NCBI RefSeq assembly: GCF_042242105.1
Contig: NC_092013.1
Location: 10,041,618 to 10,105,617, forward strand
Source: Pempheris klunzingeri
Taxonomy: Eukaryota > Chordata > Actinopteri > Acropomatiformes > Pempheridae
Reading direction: 5' to 3'
Length of the DNA: 64,000 nucleotides
The notes below the pieces were generated by a model that was given only the letters and a program-made list of their open reading frames with translations, did not search any database and was not told the origin of the DNA. Shown one piece after another: positions 40,736 through 54,600 of this stretch. Both the position numbers and the translations under genes were made by a program. The number at the start of each line of letters is the position of its first letter. Position 1 is the stretch's first letter.

Positions 40736-41139
40736 ATTATTATATCCACATTACCAACACCCTGCCCTCTCTCTCTCTCTCTCTCTCTAAATTTTTTGGT
40801 AAACTAAAAGCACATTTTCCAGCTCCTGATCTTATTGTGGGAACAACCAGAAATCCGTGGTGTGAAGATGTGAGGGGTCTGTAGTCAGTGAGCAGGTCAA
40901 AAATATACTGTGGAGCTGAACCATCCATTCATAAAATCATAAAAAATCAATAAAAATCATATAAAAACATTACATTGCCTTCCCCTTACTCAAAACAAAA
41001 AATAATAAACAGTAGCAATAGATGGTCTGTTAATAAGTTACTTAGCAACCAATACTTAATGTAATATGAAAAAGATGTGATGCCAACAACTGAATTAACA
41101 TCTGCTTTAAAGTAGTCAGGGTACACTGATGCTTAAAAT

Positions 41140-41650
41140 TAAATTTCCTCTCAAATAAAAACAAACATATTTGGAAAAGTTTCTGCCGTCTTTTTTTGCC
41201 CTGAACATAACTAATCCTGTCTGTAACACAACCAAGTCTTTAAGTTTCAATAGTCACGACTTAATAACCAGCCTGTCAGTGTGTTCTTTTGAATCCACTT
41301 CATGAGTAATTCTTACTGGCCATTTCTCTAAATATAATCAATGGCTTTATGTTGCTCATGTATGTGTTGCCGCACACCTCCGCACAGTAGCTAAGATATG
41401 GTAAAAAAAAAAGAAAAGTGAACAGTACATAATTATCATTGCCTTGTGATCTAACGCATGTTTTCCTTTGTTCAGAGTAAAACTGTTCTTAGATAAGTTT
41501 ATTCTAACATGTGCTAAATGAGATTTCCATGTCAGCTTGTCACCCATTATCGCACCTGAACAAAATATGAGGCATAGAGATATTCTACATTCCTGTAAAC
41601 TAGAAAACATTGAATACACATTGCATGGGTCCATGGTTACACTTTTCAAA
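41140..41650 (-). mobile_element. LINE reverse-transcriptase C-terminal fossil
   Basis: Minus-strand translation gives GDKLTWKSHLAHVRINLSK, then KHALDHKAMIIMYCSL and, after a frameshift, further degenerate RT sequence, then a decayed LLKLKDLV-like block. This is the end of the RT region of a common fish LINE family. It has stops and frameshifts and lies in the atf1-dip2b intergenic region. Confidence 0.75.
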
Positions 41651-42490
41651 AGACGGCAACCCGTCTCTAACCATGTACCTGCTACCTGCTGTTCTTTTTT
41701 TATTATTTTTTAATTTAGCTCTTTTGATTACACTGTACTAATCTGTAGCATTAACAGTATTTTGCTCTTTACCACCTGGTGGTGGGTGATTTTCTTTTTG
41801 TCTTCAAATATTTGTGTAACTTGTTATTACTGTTCTTGACATATAGGAGAGGCGTGGAGGGGTATGAGGACTATCACTATCATTATTACTGGATACCTGA
41901 ACTACCTGACTAAAGTATCTATCCATCTATAAGAAACTATTATTAACCCTCAGTTTGGGACATAAAAAGTTTAATGATGATAAATTCAATAATCCAATAA
42001 TAATATATGACACTCTGACATATATTATGGCATTCTGCATAGTAATATTACTTTTAATACATTTTGCTGATAGCACTTATGACTAGTTAAAATTCTGACT
42101 TCTTGTACAGTAGATATTGCTGCCTCAAGCAAAACACGCCAATACTTTTTCTTGCGTCACAAATTGTGCCTTCATGTGTTCAATCATCTTTTCTTGAAAC
42201 CAGACTAATAAAATGTCATCTGCTTTTGGGCCACGCTGATGTTTTTATCCATTTGCTACAGGTGATGTGTATGGTCAGTGCTAATTCTTCAACAAAGCAG
42301 AATGCACTGTTGTAAAATTCATGAACCAGCAGTAATACCTTTTGCATTTGCTTGAACAAAAATGTATGTCCAGTCCATTATGACAAATCCTGAAACACAC
42401 CTTCACTCCAGAAAGTCACTGCTATCAGGTCAATTCCAATCCCTCATAACTCATAGATATCAGGACTCGTGACATGATTAAATGCTTCTG

Positions 42491-45365
42491 TTTATTCTGT
42501 ATTACTTTTACATACAGTATAAAACAAAGTACAACAAACCAAAATAGAAAATAAATGAGAAAAATGGGAAGGGGTGTACCACCTTGATTTCTTAACTACA
42601 CGAGTTAAAACACATCCCTAACATTAAAGATTCATCAGTGGATCACACCCTCATGGAGCAGTTTAGAATTCACCAAATAATTAATATACAACATACCAAG
42701 AGTGCATACACAAAATATTGATCAAACAACTCAAGAGAGATTAATGCAGTCTTAAGTACACTACTGGTTAAATTTCATCAGTCCTCTGTTCTTAGTTATT
42801 ACAAAATGTATAAGCATCATGTATATTTCACCAGACTGTGCAAGCTTTGAAATTAAATTGCACCGTCATTGGCATTGCATAGTGTGTAAGAGTGGAAACC
42901 AAACGAAGCCCTTGTAGACTTCCCAGCGAAGCAGCTAGATGGTAGATGGACACTGGTTGTCAGTAACCCCTCTTTTCGCTCATTAGGTTTGCAAGTTCTG
43001 CCTTAATTCCAAGATCTGTTTTGATAAACGTGTACATTTTCCCGGGTATTATTCACAGATTGCACCAAGGGACCACCTGGTCCGTCCCTGTGTTATGGGT
43101 GTTTTTCCCTGAATATACAGTTTCATACATACGTATATATCCTCCCCCACTTGTGCCTCGGGATGAGACGTGCCTCAAGCTGATTCCCTCTTGTGCTTGG
43201 CTGAGTCATGCAAACATTCTGCCGCAAACGTAGGATGCAATGTTAAAGCGAAGTTGAAGTGCTATTAGTCTTTTTTCTAGGTGGACTAAATGGCAAAGCT
43301 TTATATTTCTAAAATTGGTAACACATTTAATGTGACGTGAAGTGGGGGCGGTTAACTCAATCAGTCCACACACAGGAGAAACTTTCTGAAAGTACCATCT
43401 GTGCAAAGTGCAGCGATCCAATGCATTATATTCACGTTTACCTCAACATGATTAAACATCTTTCTGATTTGGGGTTTGCCGTGATTTAATGTTATAATGG
43501 GAGAGTTGCAAAAAGTCAAAAAATTAAGGAAAAAAAACTATTTACATGTTGACATTTAGGGTTCGTCACTGAAATACAGTATAATCCAGTACAAAGAACC
43601 TATAAATTATGGCAAGGAGCACAAGGAAAGCACAAGATTGCAGGAAACTAAATACATTTTCCAAATACAATTTGATGCAAATATATTTTTTTTTACCCTA
43701 TTTTTTTTTCACACAATTACTTTACTTGCCAATCAAGGATGTCTCAGTTGTGGCTCAGCTTTGCAACTGCATTCACAAGTGCTTATAAATCCAGTGACTG
43801 AATACAGAAAATAATCCAAATACATGATGACTTGCCCCTATTGACTACAGACTAACAGTGTCGACCACAGTCTTGTTGGATTTCAAAGTAATTCTTTACA
43901 ATGTTGCACAAAGACAAAACACAGTTCAAATGAGCTTTGAGCGTGGAGACACTCGCTCTATTATGCAATACAAAACCGAGAGGGAAATTACCGTTTAGCA
44001 ATACATAGAACAATGAAAATTAATATTAGATGAACAGCTGTGGCCCTGATTTTTATTCTTTTTTTTTTTTTTTTTTTTTTACACTTTTACAAAATAACCT
44101 GGTAGCCTGAAAACAGTCATGATATTGGTTTTAGCTTTCTCTTTACACCAGTTTCCTGGTCCCTGGCATAAACAGTGATAGCCCTCTCGGTAAACTCTCA
44201 CAGGAACTCTCCTGAACCATTTGTTATAATGCCTCATTGTTATAATAAAATAGAATTTTTTTGAGAAAGTGCAATATTACATCTATCCTGACTAGCAATG
44301 ATTTAAAGTTATTAATCTTTATCCTCCGTTATATACGACTAATATTCCACTTCAAAAGTACTGTCAAAACTGTTAAATCTTATTTACAATCTTCTTTCTG
44401 CTACTATTATCATCTCTCAGCTGGATGAACTACCCAGAAATCATCAACTGAGAGAGACAAATCAAGCATTAATACGTTTATACAATTAAAAATATCTATA
44501 CAGTAACGTACAGTATCTAAAATACAACAGGCCTTTATAGGTACAGTACAGAATATGGCCTCTTTCCTCTTTTATTTTGATCCCTTTGGATCTGTCAGGA
44601 TTCCCAACACTAGTCAGAACCAAAGGAGAATAAACAGCCATTATTTCATAGACTCGTTAAAAATTAAGATAGGAATGTATGGCTGAAGTTTTATAAGGCA
44701 GGAAATATATTGGGGCAAGAAAGTTGTGAAAATCTATTTGGCTTCATTATCACGGGACAAACTCAGCTTCCTAAATAATGCACAGACTGAGACTGGCTAC
44801 TTGTTCAATGGTTTGCTTTCTTCCCCCCTCTTCTATTCATCTATGTAGGTGAGAAATGACAAGGGCTTAGTGCATGCATTTGTGTGCATTTGTTTTGAAA
44901 GCTGCATGTAAAAATATTTCAAGTTTAGTAGCTCTTGGAATCTGTGTAGACACAAAGGGAGAGTGTTTTAAGGGGTTTGCGGTAGGTTCAGAATAAGAAG
45001 ATGGATTTTCACGAAGACATATAATATAGGATTAATTTCAAAAGTGGTCCTGTTGTGTGTGTCATTTTGCCCTTTCCCCAAAAAAGTGCAACAGGGGCTT
45101 TTTTTTTCTCTTTGCCTTTTGTAGTACAAGTTGCTTCTGTCCTGTTTGCAAAATTCTATCTATAAAACACAGTGAACGACTCCAAACATGGCAGGTCCAA
45201 TCACAGACATGCAGTGGCCAAGATATGCTGGTGTCACACAGTACATGTGGTTCATGCTTTTTCCTTTTCACCATCTGCCAAGACGTGGTCCAATGCTGGG
45301 ATGATGGAGCAGAAGCTTCCACAATGTAAATGATGGCTAAACGAGGCCCGCACCGCCAGAACCCC
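42491..45365 (-). other. dip2b: Probable dip2b 3' UTR
   Basis: AT-rich sequence with no exon signals lies directly after the dip2b stop. Minus-strand AATAAA candidates include one at 42491-42496, which would give a 2.9-kb 3' UTR; mammalian DIP2B also has a long one. The end point is inferred. A poly-T run on the plus strand is at about 44059-44080. Confidence 0.4.
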
Positions 45366-45618
45366 TCACATGTTGTAAGCAACATAGATGGGATCCAGCT
45401 GGTCAGCGAGGAAAGAGTCACGAAGGTGCATGCGCTGCTTCTCTCCCCTGGAGTTGATGGGTATGACCCCGGGGTCCACAATAACCACCACGCCCACGAT
45501 GAGGTGGTGCTCCTCCAGGACCACGTTGGTTATCAGAGGCACCAGGTCCAGCGCGTCCTGCTCTGAACCGCACAGCTCCGACACCACCACCAGCAGGTTG
45601 GTCCACGTAAACACAGCA
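45366..45618 (-). CDS. dip2b: dip2b last coding exon
   Basis: 253 nt, AVFTWTNLLVVVSELCGSEQ to LADQLDPIYVAYNM and TGA; acceptor ttcgcag. Its C-terminus is the invariant DIP2 family end. Confidence 0.97.
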
Positions 45619-48600
45619 CTGCGAAGAAGAGGAACACGGTGACTGAGAACACAGTCCTCAGGAATAGTTTGGAAAATATGTCTACTCAATCTCTTTCTGA
45701 GAGGAAGTTGAGAAGATCAATAGCACTGTTATGTTTGTACAATGGATATGAAGCTGTCCATGGCAGACAGTTAGCTTAGCTCACTCTAATCTGTACAAAA
45801 ACCAAACTGTAAAAGAGACAGGCTGTGGGTTTGGTCGGCTAAACAAACACGACATAATATATTAATTACAGGGATGAAAACAAGGCAGGGATTATGCTGT
45901 GAATGACAGCTAACAATAAAATGACAAAATAAACCTTAGTGCCTGATAAAAGCCAATATTTGTGTTACACATGTATTCTAAAATAACAGAACTCTTACAA
46001 ACAGTGTAGTTAAATGTATGTATCACATTATGCTCTCTTTTGGCTCTGGAGCAGTGGTGAATATTACTGACTAATGTGTAGTTTTCTCTGAACATTAATG
46101 AAATGTGTGTGTGTGTTTGTGTTTGTGTTTGTGTGTGTTAAGCGGCTATGCCATGAGTATTGTCACCTCTCAGCAATACTGCGGTGAGCCCGGGACACTG
46201 AGGTCTCAATGTCAATTGGGTGGTAGCGCAGCCCGCGTAGCTCCAAGGTCTCATCCAGTGAGCCCACCACAAAGAGAGCGTCATGCCGATCTGAGCAGAG
46301 AGACACAGGAAATGTAATCCACCCGCAAAAGGTATGCAGATAAAGTAGAAGAAAATGTATAAGCAGCTGGGAATACGCTTACGTTGGAGGTTTCATTTAT
46401 TATATAAGAAACATTATAACAGCCAGTCTACCTCATAATAAACTCATTAGACTGACTAGCTAAATGTGGACTTAAGTTCTTACCCCCACTGGCATCCAAC
46501 AGCTCGGTCCTCTTCACAAAACCCAAGTATCCCGTCCTGGCCCATAAGGTCTGCGGATCACCAAAGCTGAGCTTGGTGTTGAAGTGGTTAGCCTGAAGAC
46601 TCTCTTCTCCATAGATGGTGTAGTAGCCGCTGGCACTGTGAGGGCTGTTCACCCAGATCTGAGAGAGAGACAGAGAGAGAGGCTGGGTCATGGCTGGAGG
46701 ACGAAGGAAGAAAGATTTACCCGCACTTTTTTTTTTGTTGTCATGATTCTATCAAGTTGTATGTATTTACGGCTTTGCCTCACCTCTCCGAGATGAGAAT
46801 CACCAAGTGGACCTCTGGTCTCTGGATTTACGATTATCACCCGAACGCCTGGCAGTATCTGTAGATGAAAAAAAATGAATCATACACTGTCAACATGCAC
46901 CACTTTAACGTAATTATTCTTTAACTGAATCTGTACCATGGGTGTACATGCGGCATCTCACCTTGCCAGACTCCATTAGAGGAAGACTCTGAGGTGCTCC
47001 TCTCTCGACCAGCCTCACTCTGCAAAAGTCACATGCACAAGCCGACTTAAATATGAGACTGTTTCAAGCTTTTTTAATGCTGCTTAGATAAAAAAAAAAT
47101 AAGAAAAAAAACACAATCTACAATCCATGCAGGTCTCACTTCATTATTCAGATTTGAAGCATCAGCTAAGACCTAAACTCTACATACTGTCAACAGTGGG
47201 CCTGACATAAAACAGTTTATCTACTCAAATTTTAGATAAATCAGTTCAGGATGCTTAAGTCTTTTGAAATGTTGTTTTTACCTGTCATGGCGGAGGGACT
47301 TCATGTCCACATAAACTGTACAGGGATCAGGACCAGTGGTGCCCTGTAACACACAAAGAACAGGCACAGTGAATACAGGCCCCACTGGTTTTCAATTTAG
47401 GGATAAATCTTCTATGTGAAGTCATGTTAAGGTGGTTGGTGTACCTGCAGGCAGATGGCCAGGTTAACCCTGGAACCAAAAGCGGTGCTGACGGCTCTGG
47501 ACGACAGCCCCACGTCCTTGAACAGCTTGGAGAAGGACTGTGTGAGGGCGAGACGCGGGCGTTCCTCTGCTATCACCACACAGCTCCGCACGCACGACAG
47601 GTTCACCCCACGGGCCTGAGACACACCCACACAAAATGATCAAAGCCTTGAGAAATGCTTCATATCTGTCTTTTATGACTCTCTCTCTATATATACATGC
47701 AGTCTTCACCTTGAGTAACTCAGTCTGAGTGCCCAGTCCTTTAGTGCAGAGCTCCATGACGGAGTAGGAGCAGAAGGTGTCTCTGATGCGGTACTGACTG
47801 AGCGTGCTCAGCCACAGAGACAAGCAGCTCTCCAGCTCGAAGGGAGGAATCAGGATGGACTGATGACCTGAGTAAACACTAAAAGACATGAAACGAAGGA
47901 GGATGAATGGAGGAGGAACAACACAACAGAGACCAAAACCGTGGTACATAGCATGTGCGTATTGGTAGGTCTACTGTACCTTGCGAGGCACCACAAAACA
48001 AAACCCAGACCACAGTAAGGATCCAGGCAGATGGCTATTTGGCGAGAAGAGTACAGTTCACACTGCAGCTTTATAGAGCGGCAAAGTGCACTGATCGCTG
48101 CATGAGAGATCTACGACAAACAGAAGACACATTAGAAAGGAAAATTTCACACACGTTTTTCTAGTCAGCCCGACGTCTACATCTCAGGTAAATTTATGTA
48201 AGGGGAGACTCTGTATCTCTTCTATGATGGATCTGAACATCAGTGTAGAACGGCAGCTTTATGAAGATGCCACTGACTTGATTCTCTTTCTCTGTTTGTA
48301 AGCTCACAATTTTCACTTCACTCATTGTGGTCTGGCAAAGGTTGACAGGCATTAGCTTGGCACAGAGGTGTGCATCTATGATTCTGTGGGACAGAAAGAT
48401 GTTGCTAAGGATCGTTTTAGATACATCTCTATCAACTCCTGGCACAATATCTGGCTCTTTAGCTGCTAAAAAGCAACAAAAAAAAAAGGTATGAGAGCAA
48501 TAACAGTGAAAGAAAACAGTGCAGCTACAGGCTGGACAGCTAAAGAGCAAGTCAAATGGAGCTGAAAATTTGGGTGACAGTTCTCTGTAGGTTCATCACT

Positions 48601-51600
48601 ATGAGTGGTGCCAAGTTGTCACATTGTTTTCACATCATCATTTGATACACTGATTATAAAAATTTTGATTGTAGCGCCTTTAAGTTTAAAAATGATTGAT
48701 CATAGCCACTTTAAGGTTTAAAGATCCAATGAGTGTGGCCGATGGGTGGGTGGGAGCTCAGCAGCTGTAAATGTAATAGTATGTGGATAGTGAACTGGGC
48801 TCCAGCTCATCTGTCTCACCTTGACCCCAGTGAGCATGCCTGTGGTGGACACACTGAAATCCAGATAAGCAATCATCTCAGCTGTGGGCGGCTTATAGAT
48901 CTGAGGAGGCCGGCGGCGAGGAAGGTCATCTGCAAATGAGCAAAGTGCAACGTGGTACACATGAAATTTTATTGAACAATAACGACACAACACAAATTAT
49001 TGATTAGCAGGCGCATCGCATACTGTAAATCATTACTGTAAATATCTCGGATACTGCAACTAGAATATATAATTTTATTAACTGGTTGTGAAACTCATTG
49101 AAATTGAAATGTTGTTAGGAATAGCTTTAGTGGCCATAACATCCAAAGAGATAGAAAAAATAGGAAAACGAAGTACACATTTATTATTTTATTATCATTT
49201 ATTATTTATCCACGAGTCTGTCCTATTTTACTGAAAGCCAACAATGTATGTATTCTTAATCCAAAAGAATGAAAAAGTGAAAAGCACAAGCATAAATAAT
49301 AAAATGAATAATGGCTGAATTAACGTAGCTGCTTCAGGTTCAGGGTCCCGGCATTGTACACTCCGGCTGTCACACTTAAATAGAACGAAGCCTTAATGGC
49401 GGCTCTGTTCTACTCAGGTAGAAAGGTTTATCCTTTGGTATCTTACCCGTGTCAATGATTGTTGGCCACGTTTTAATGTTCACAGAGGCAGCAGCCTCTT
49501 TGGAGCGCAGAGTCCTCATGAGATTTTGAGTGGTGAGGATACATGCAGCTTTACTGACCTGTTAGCAAAACATAAGCATTCATTTGAATCGGACAAGCTG
49601 GGTGACAGAAGATGAGTGACAGGAAAAAGCCATTAGCACACATGAATGCATGCACACAGCATGATCTTCGTACTGCTCAACTGATACTGGATTTTTGAGG
49701 CTGACTCTTGTTCTGAGCTGGACATTTCACAATTAGGAAATCCAAAAGACAACATAAAACAGGACACAGCTACAATGTGTGCCTTTAAAAATTAGACAAT
49801 TCAAAGATGGAAAGCATTTCAGAGACACTGGATGCGCGTATTAACTGCAGTTTTTGTCTCAGGAGGTCTAACCTTGCACATGAAATGCTGCTTAATGACA
49901 AAAATTTATTTTCATTTGCAATTTCTCCAGATTATTAATTATAGTATTTACATATACGCCGTTAAAAAGTTCCTGATATTAGGATTAAATAAATGAACAC
50001 ACACAATGAGCAAGCAATAACAAGTGCCAGGACAAAAGAGCACAGGCACTTACATCAATAATCATGCGGACAGTGGGCAGCGTGGCTGCCAGGTTCTGAG
50101 GGTGGGGAGGTCTGACGTTCACGGGAACACATCCAGCGTAGAGGCAGCCGTAGAAGGCGGCTATTAAATCAATGCCTGACAGAAAAATGAAAGGTAAAAG
50201 TAAAAAATATTAACGTCTCACAGTAATCAACCCAAGTGGGAGTAATTGTATATTCAGACAGAGAGCCAGAGGCAGAACCCACCAGGAGGATATAGCAGCA
50301 CCACGTTCTCTCCGGTGTTGATGCTGCCTTTCTCGGTGAGCGCTGCAGCTATCTTCTCCGCTCGCTTGTGAAGCTGGACGCAGGTCGCCGTGCCCACCGC
50401 TACACCCTGAAGGACAGGGGCAACACACAGAGGTCACCGGAAGTGTAGTTTGTGTAGCAGTATTCTAAAATGAATCTCAGAGGACACACACAGCACTGTA
50501 TTTGTCAAGTTTGGTACCTTGGCGTTAAGAAGAACAAAGAGGACATGGTCTGGGTCTGTCTGCGCCCTCCAGTGTAGAGCCTCTGTTAAATACTGATGCT
50601 GAAAATAAAAATAAAAAATAATGGTGTGTATGTACTGTGCATCTGAGGGTGTGCTTTCATAATGTGTATACATTATTACAAACACAACCACGGAGGGCTT
50701 ATACAGGGAGCCGATGGAAGAACTTAATTTAATACACCTAAATAAAACAAAATAAAGAGGTGCTCAGAGACTGCATACTTCAGTATGCAGCAGTCTGGTA
50801 AAATGTATCTCCTTCCACCGTGCAAACAATTTATACCACCTTCTCTAAGCCAATCCAGCTCTTAAAATAATGAGCTATAATTTAGGACGTGAAAGGTGTG
50901 TCTGCAGTGAAACAAGGGATAGCTACAGAAGGTGCATATCTTGTAACACAGATATAAAATGAAAAAAAAAAAAAAAAAAAAACATGCACATTTTTGCTCG
51001 TGTCACAGTTCAACACAAGCACACAAAATAAAACCACAATGACATATAGATTAGAGCATGAGTACAACAAAGGTGAGGGCAGGATGCCATGAGGAGGCCA
51101 TAATTCTTACCATCACAGTGGGCCACATACAGAGCTACATCCAGCAGGAGACGAGAACAGAAAGAGAGAAGAGGCTATAAAATCTGTACAACTGAGCTGA
51201 AGCTGAGCCTGGGCCATTGTTACACAGGCAGAGGGAAGTTTAGTATCATAACACACTGGGAGCATTGGTACTGGTCATGTGCACAAGTTTCCTGCTGATT
51301 CTAAAGGACATGCATGCAGCTCTTTTGAGAGCGGGAATGTGCTTAAAAAGGTATCACACACAGAGTTAGTGGCTGTTTGAAAGAGACAGTTACATTTTTT
51401 TTATGGTCATATTACCTTCCGGACAAGATCCTGGTCTTCTATCATGCCGAGGTCCCTGCCTGCAGCCTGGGCGATCCTCTTCCCTGCCACCAGGTTCCCC
51501 ACCATCACAGACGCAGGACCTACACCAACTACAAGAGCAAAAGAAGTGTGAGAGAGAAAGAGAGAGGCAAGTGGAAACAAAGGAAGCTCATGATACGGAA

Positions 51601-54600
51601 TAATTCATTATGCAGCCCTCACAGGTTAAGTTTAACTCGAGGAGATCTGAATGTCCTGTCACTGTCCACCACTGGCTGCAATTCTTACCTCACTGGGATG
51701 TAAAATTTCTACACAGCACTACTATTTGGGGAAACACAGAGGTCTACCAACAAAACAAATCCTTTTAGAACACACACAGTGCAAAATATATAAACTACAT
51801 CAGATATTAAGGCGAACTGCGTGTGTCACATTGGGTTAGATGCGGCTGTCTTCAAGTACGTTAATTGTGGAAGAGTAGTGATGTGTGAGGTGAATGTATT
51901 CAGTGTTTTGGTGAAAAATCTACAATGTCACTTCTGAGCGATGCATCTTCTACAATCAAATCTGCATGTCACAACTTTCACGGAAGTCAGCAACGTAGCG
52001 CGGGCACAGCAGTCTTCATAATGGTTTCATGAAATGAACTCTTAGTTTGTTTAATTTCATTCCTTCAGTTTCATGTGTAACATTTTGTTTGTTATATGCT
52101 GTTCATAGGTTGTTTATTTTGTTTCACTTGGTATTTTGTGTTTGTCTACATTGGATTGATATTTCTTTGCTTGTTTCGGTGAATATTTGGATGTACTATG
52201 GATGTGTATTATGCGTATATTCTTTTATGGCGTTTGCTGATTTGCCAGTCAGGGGCAACGTGGCAGGAATATCCACATTCCCAAATTCAGAAACTGTTAC
52301 GTATTCATTATGTAACACTAATAACAATGTTCACTTGCATGTGAGGCGATTACCAATTTCTACCACATTTGTGGATGTGGTCACTCACCTTCCATCCCAT
52401 CAGAAAACAGCTTAAAACACATTTCACAGGCCTGTTTGACAGATAGGCATCACCTACCAGGCTGCTTCTGGCGGGGCTTAGGCAGGTTGGTGACACACGT
52501 GTGGGGACACATTAGGATGTTACAGGGGTGCAGGGTGCCGTCTAAGAAGAACTGCTTGGTGTCAGAGATGTGGATCCCACCCAGGGGTGTTTTAGGTAAG
52601 GTGTTGGCCGGCACCAGAGCCAGACAGTAGAGGCCCACCTGATGGATGCTGTCGATTGCCTAAAGAGGAAACCAGACATTGAGGAAAAGTTAGTTGAGTG
52701 GTAATAGAACATTGTGGAAATACAAATTACACAAAATGAATCTTCCAAGATCTAAAAACCATTCTTGAAAGCAAAATCTCAACATTGCAGAGTAGCATGA
52801 CAGACAGAAAATTCTTGAACTTTGGTTTCATACTCGCTCACCAAACAAATATTTTGCATCGCTCCCTGTTTACCTGAAGCACTCGGCTCATCCACTGGAA
52901 GCTGTCCTCCTCACTGGCATCTGGCCTCTGCTCCGCTACGATCACAACTCTCTCGTCATAGAACACAGTGACTGAAAACACAGCGATCCTGACACACACA
53001 CACAGGGAAACACACATAAATATATCAAAGATTACTCAGATGGTGTGGAAGTCAAATGCACCCTGAAACATGTTCAGACTTTTTATACATTGAACCTGCT
53101 GTGCCTCCTTTGCACCACTAGATGTCAGTAGTGGTAAATTAGTATTCACACTTCACAATCAACAGAGGAGCTCATCGTCTCTCTGGACACACTTTGTATA
53201 AAGAAGGATTTGATAGTCAACTCACCTCCCACGGTACACAGTCTTAACTGGCTCCACGGCGAGAGCGGTGGCCACCAGGTCGTCAGCATTGTGTCTGCGT
53301 CCGCTCACCATCAGCAGACCCTCGATCTTCCCCACCACAAAGATCAGACTGCCCTGTACAGAGCGGGGAACACACAGAAGGGTCATTATACTGTCAGTAT
53401 ACTGACCCATTCAAAGACAGAGAGACAAGGAAGATTTCCAGGAAGGCTCAAGTTACCACAAATATTTTACTATAATGAAACGCTCCTACTTACTGGGCCA
53501 ACAAACCCCAAGAGTCCTGACCGCACAAATGGAATTTCTCCAATGGGAACCCCATTAGCATTAACTGGTATGACCTGAACACAACGACACACACAGATAG
53601 AAAATATGTTAGTATGTTAATACATTAATCAACTGTCTTATTTTCTGATAGTGTATCAGCACAGGAAGGTTGTGGGTATAATTCTGCTTTCATACCTCAA
53701 AGGTGTTTTTAGTGACTCCAGGCAGGCCGTAGTACATGTTGCCTCCAGCACGGGAGTTGACTATTATCTCTCCTATCTCATCTGTTTTACACAACTGAGG
53801 AGGTCCGTCTGGCTTCACAATGCACATAAGAGCTGGGGACACACAAAGATAACATTTAGACAGTATGAATTTCACAACTCACAGATAATTCTGGTATTTT
53901 TAAACCTGGACCCTATTCTTACAAATAACTGGTAGGTCAAAAAACTTTTGGAATTGGTCCAGTAGATCTCCTCACGCAGCAGCCAAGAACAGGCTGTGAA
54001 TGAGCTAAAATGGCTGTAACGTAATCCTTCGGGGGCAATTGCACCAGATCAACGTACGCCCACTGAAAGTGCTTATTTTTGCATCTGAGAAGCTCAGATT
54101 GTTATTGTTATAAGTGTCTGACAACATTACAGAAAGAATCCTTGCAGAGACAGACCTGCAGGTCCTTTCTGTTTTACCACAAACAGCCGTTATATTGCTC
54201 AGTTGAAAGCCACCAGACTACATTGACAAAAACTGTAATTTTACATGGGAGTTGCTGGTCTACAACTGTCTCAATCAGTTGTTGTTTAGATGACTTTGGT
54301 GTTTTACGTGGTTAGTTTGGACCCAACACAATATTGTGTAGCACACAATAACACAACAACAGACAGCAGTGGACCAGCTACTCCTGTGTTCTGTGAGACA
54401 AAATTCCTGTTTTTGTCAATGGAGTCTGGTGGGTTTGAACAGTGTGATACAGACACTGTGCAGACGCTTCGAGTAACAATCTGAGTCAGTGGCCAAAATA
54501 ACCTTTAGTGGACGTACTTTAATTGGTCATAACTGCCCCAAAATAATTACACTGCTGCCTCTTCTCAGCTGCTGGCTGAGGCGATCTACCAATTGGAAAA

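Larger units (their letters stand above)
40276..42480. other. Intergenic region between atf1 promoter and dip2b 3' end
   Basis: 2.2 kb holding the dispersed repeat (40596-40735), a (CT)n run at 40768-40788 and the LINE fossil (41140-41650). No gene recognised. Confidence 0.75.

Noticed and set aside
51416-51528. Suspected 1-bp frameshift in a dip2b exon near 51480
   Set aside because: On recounting the bases and checking against the opposite-strand translation, the frame is intact (VAGKRIAQAAGRDL).
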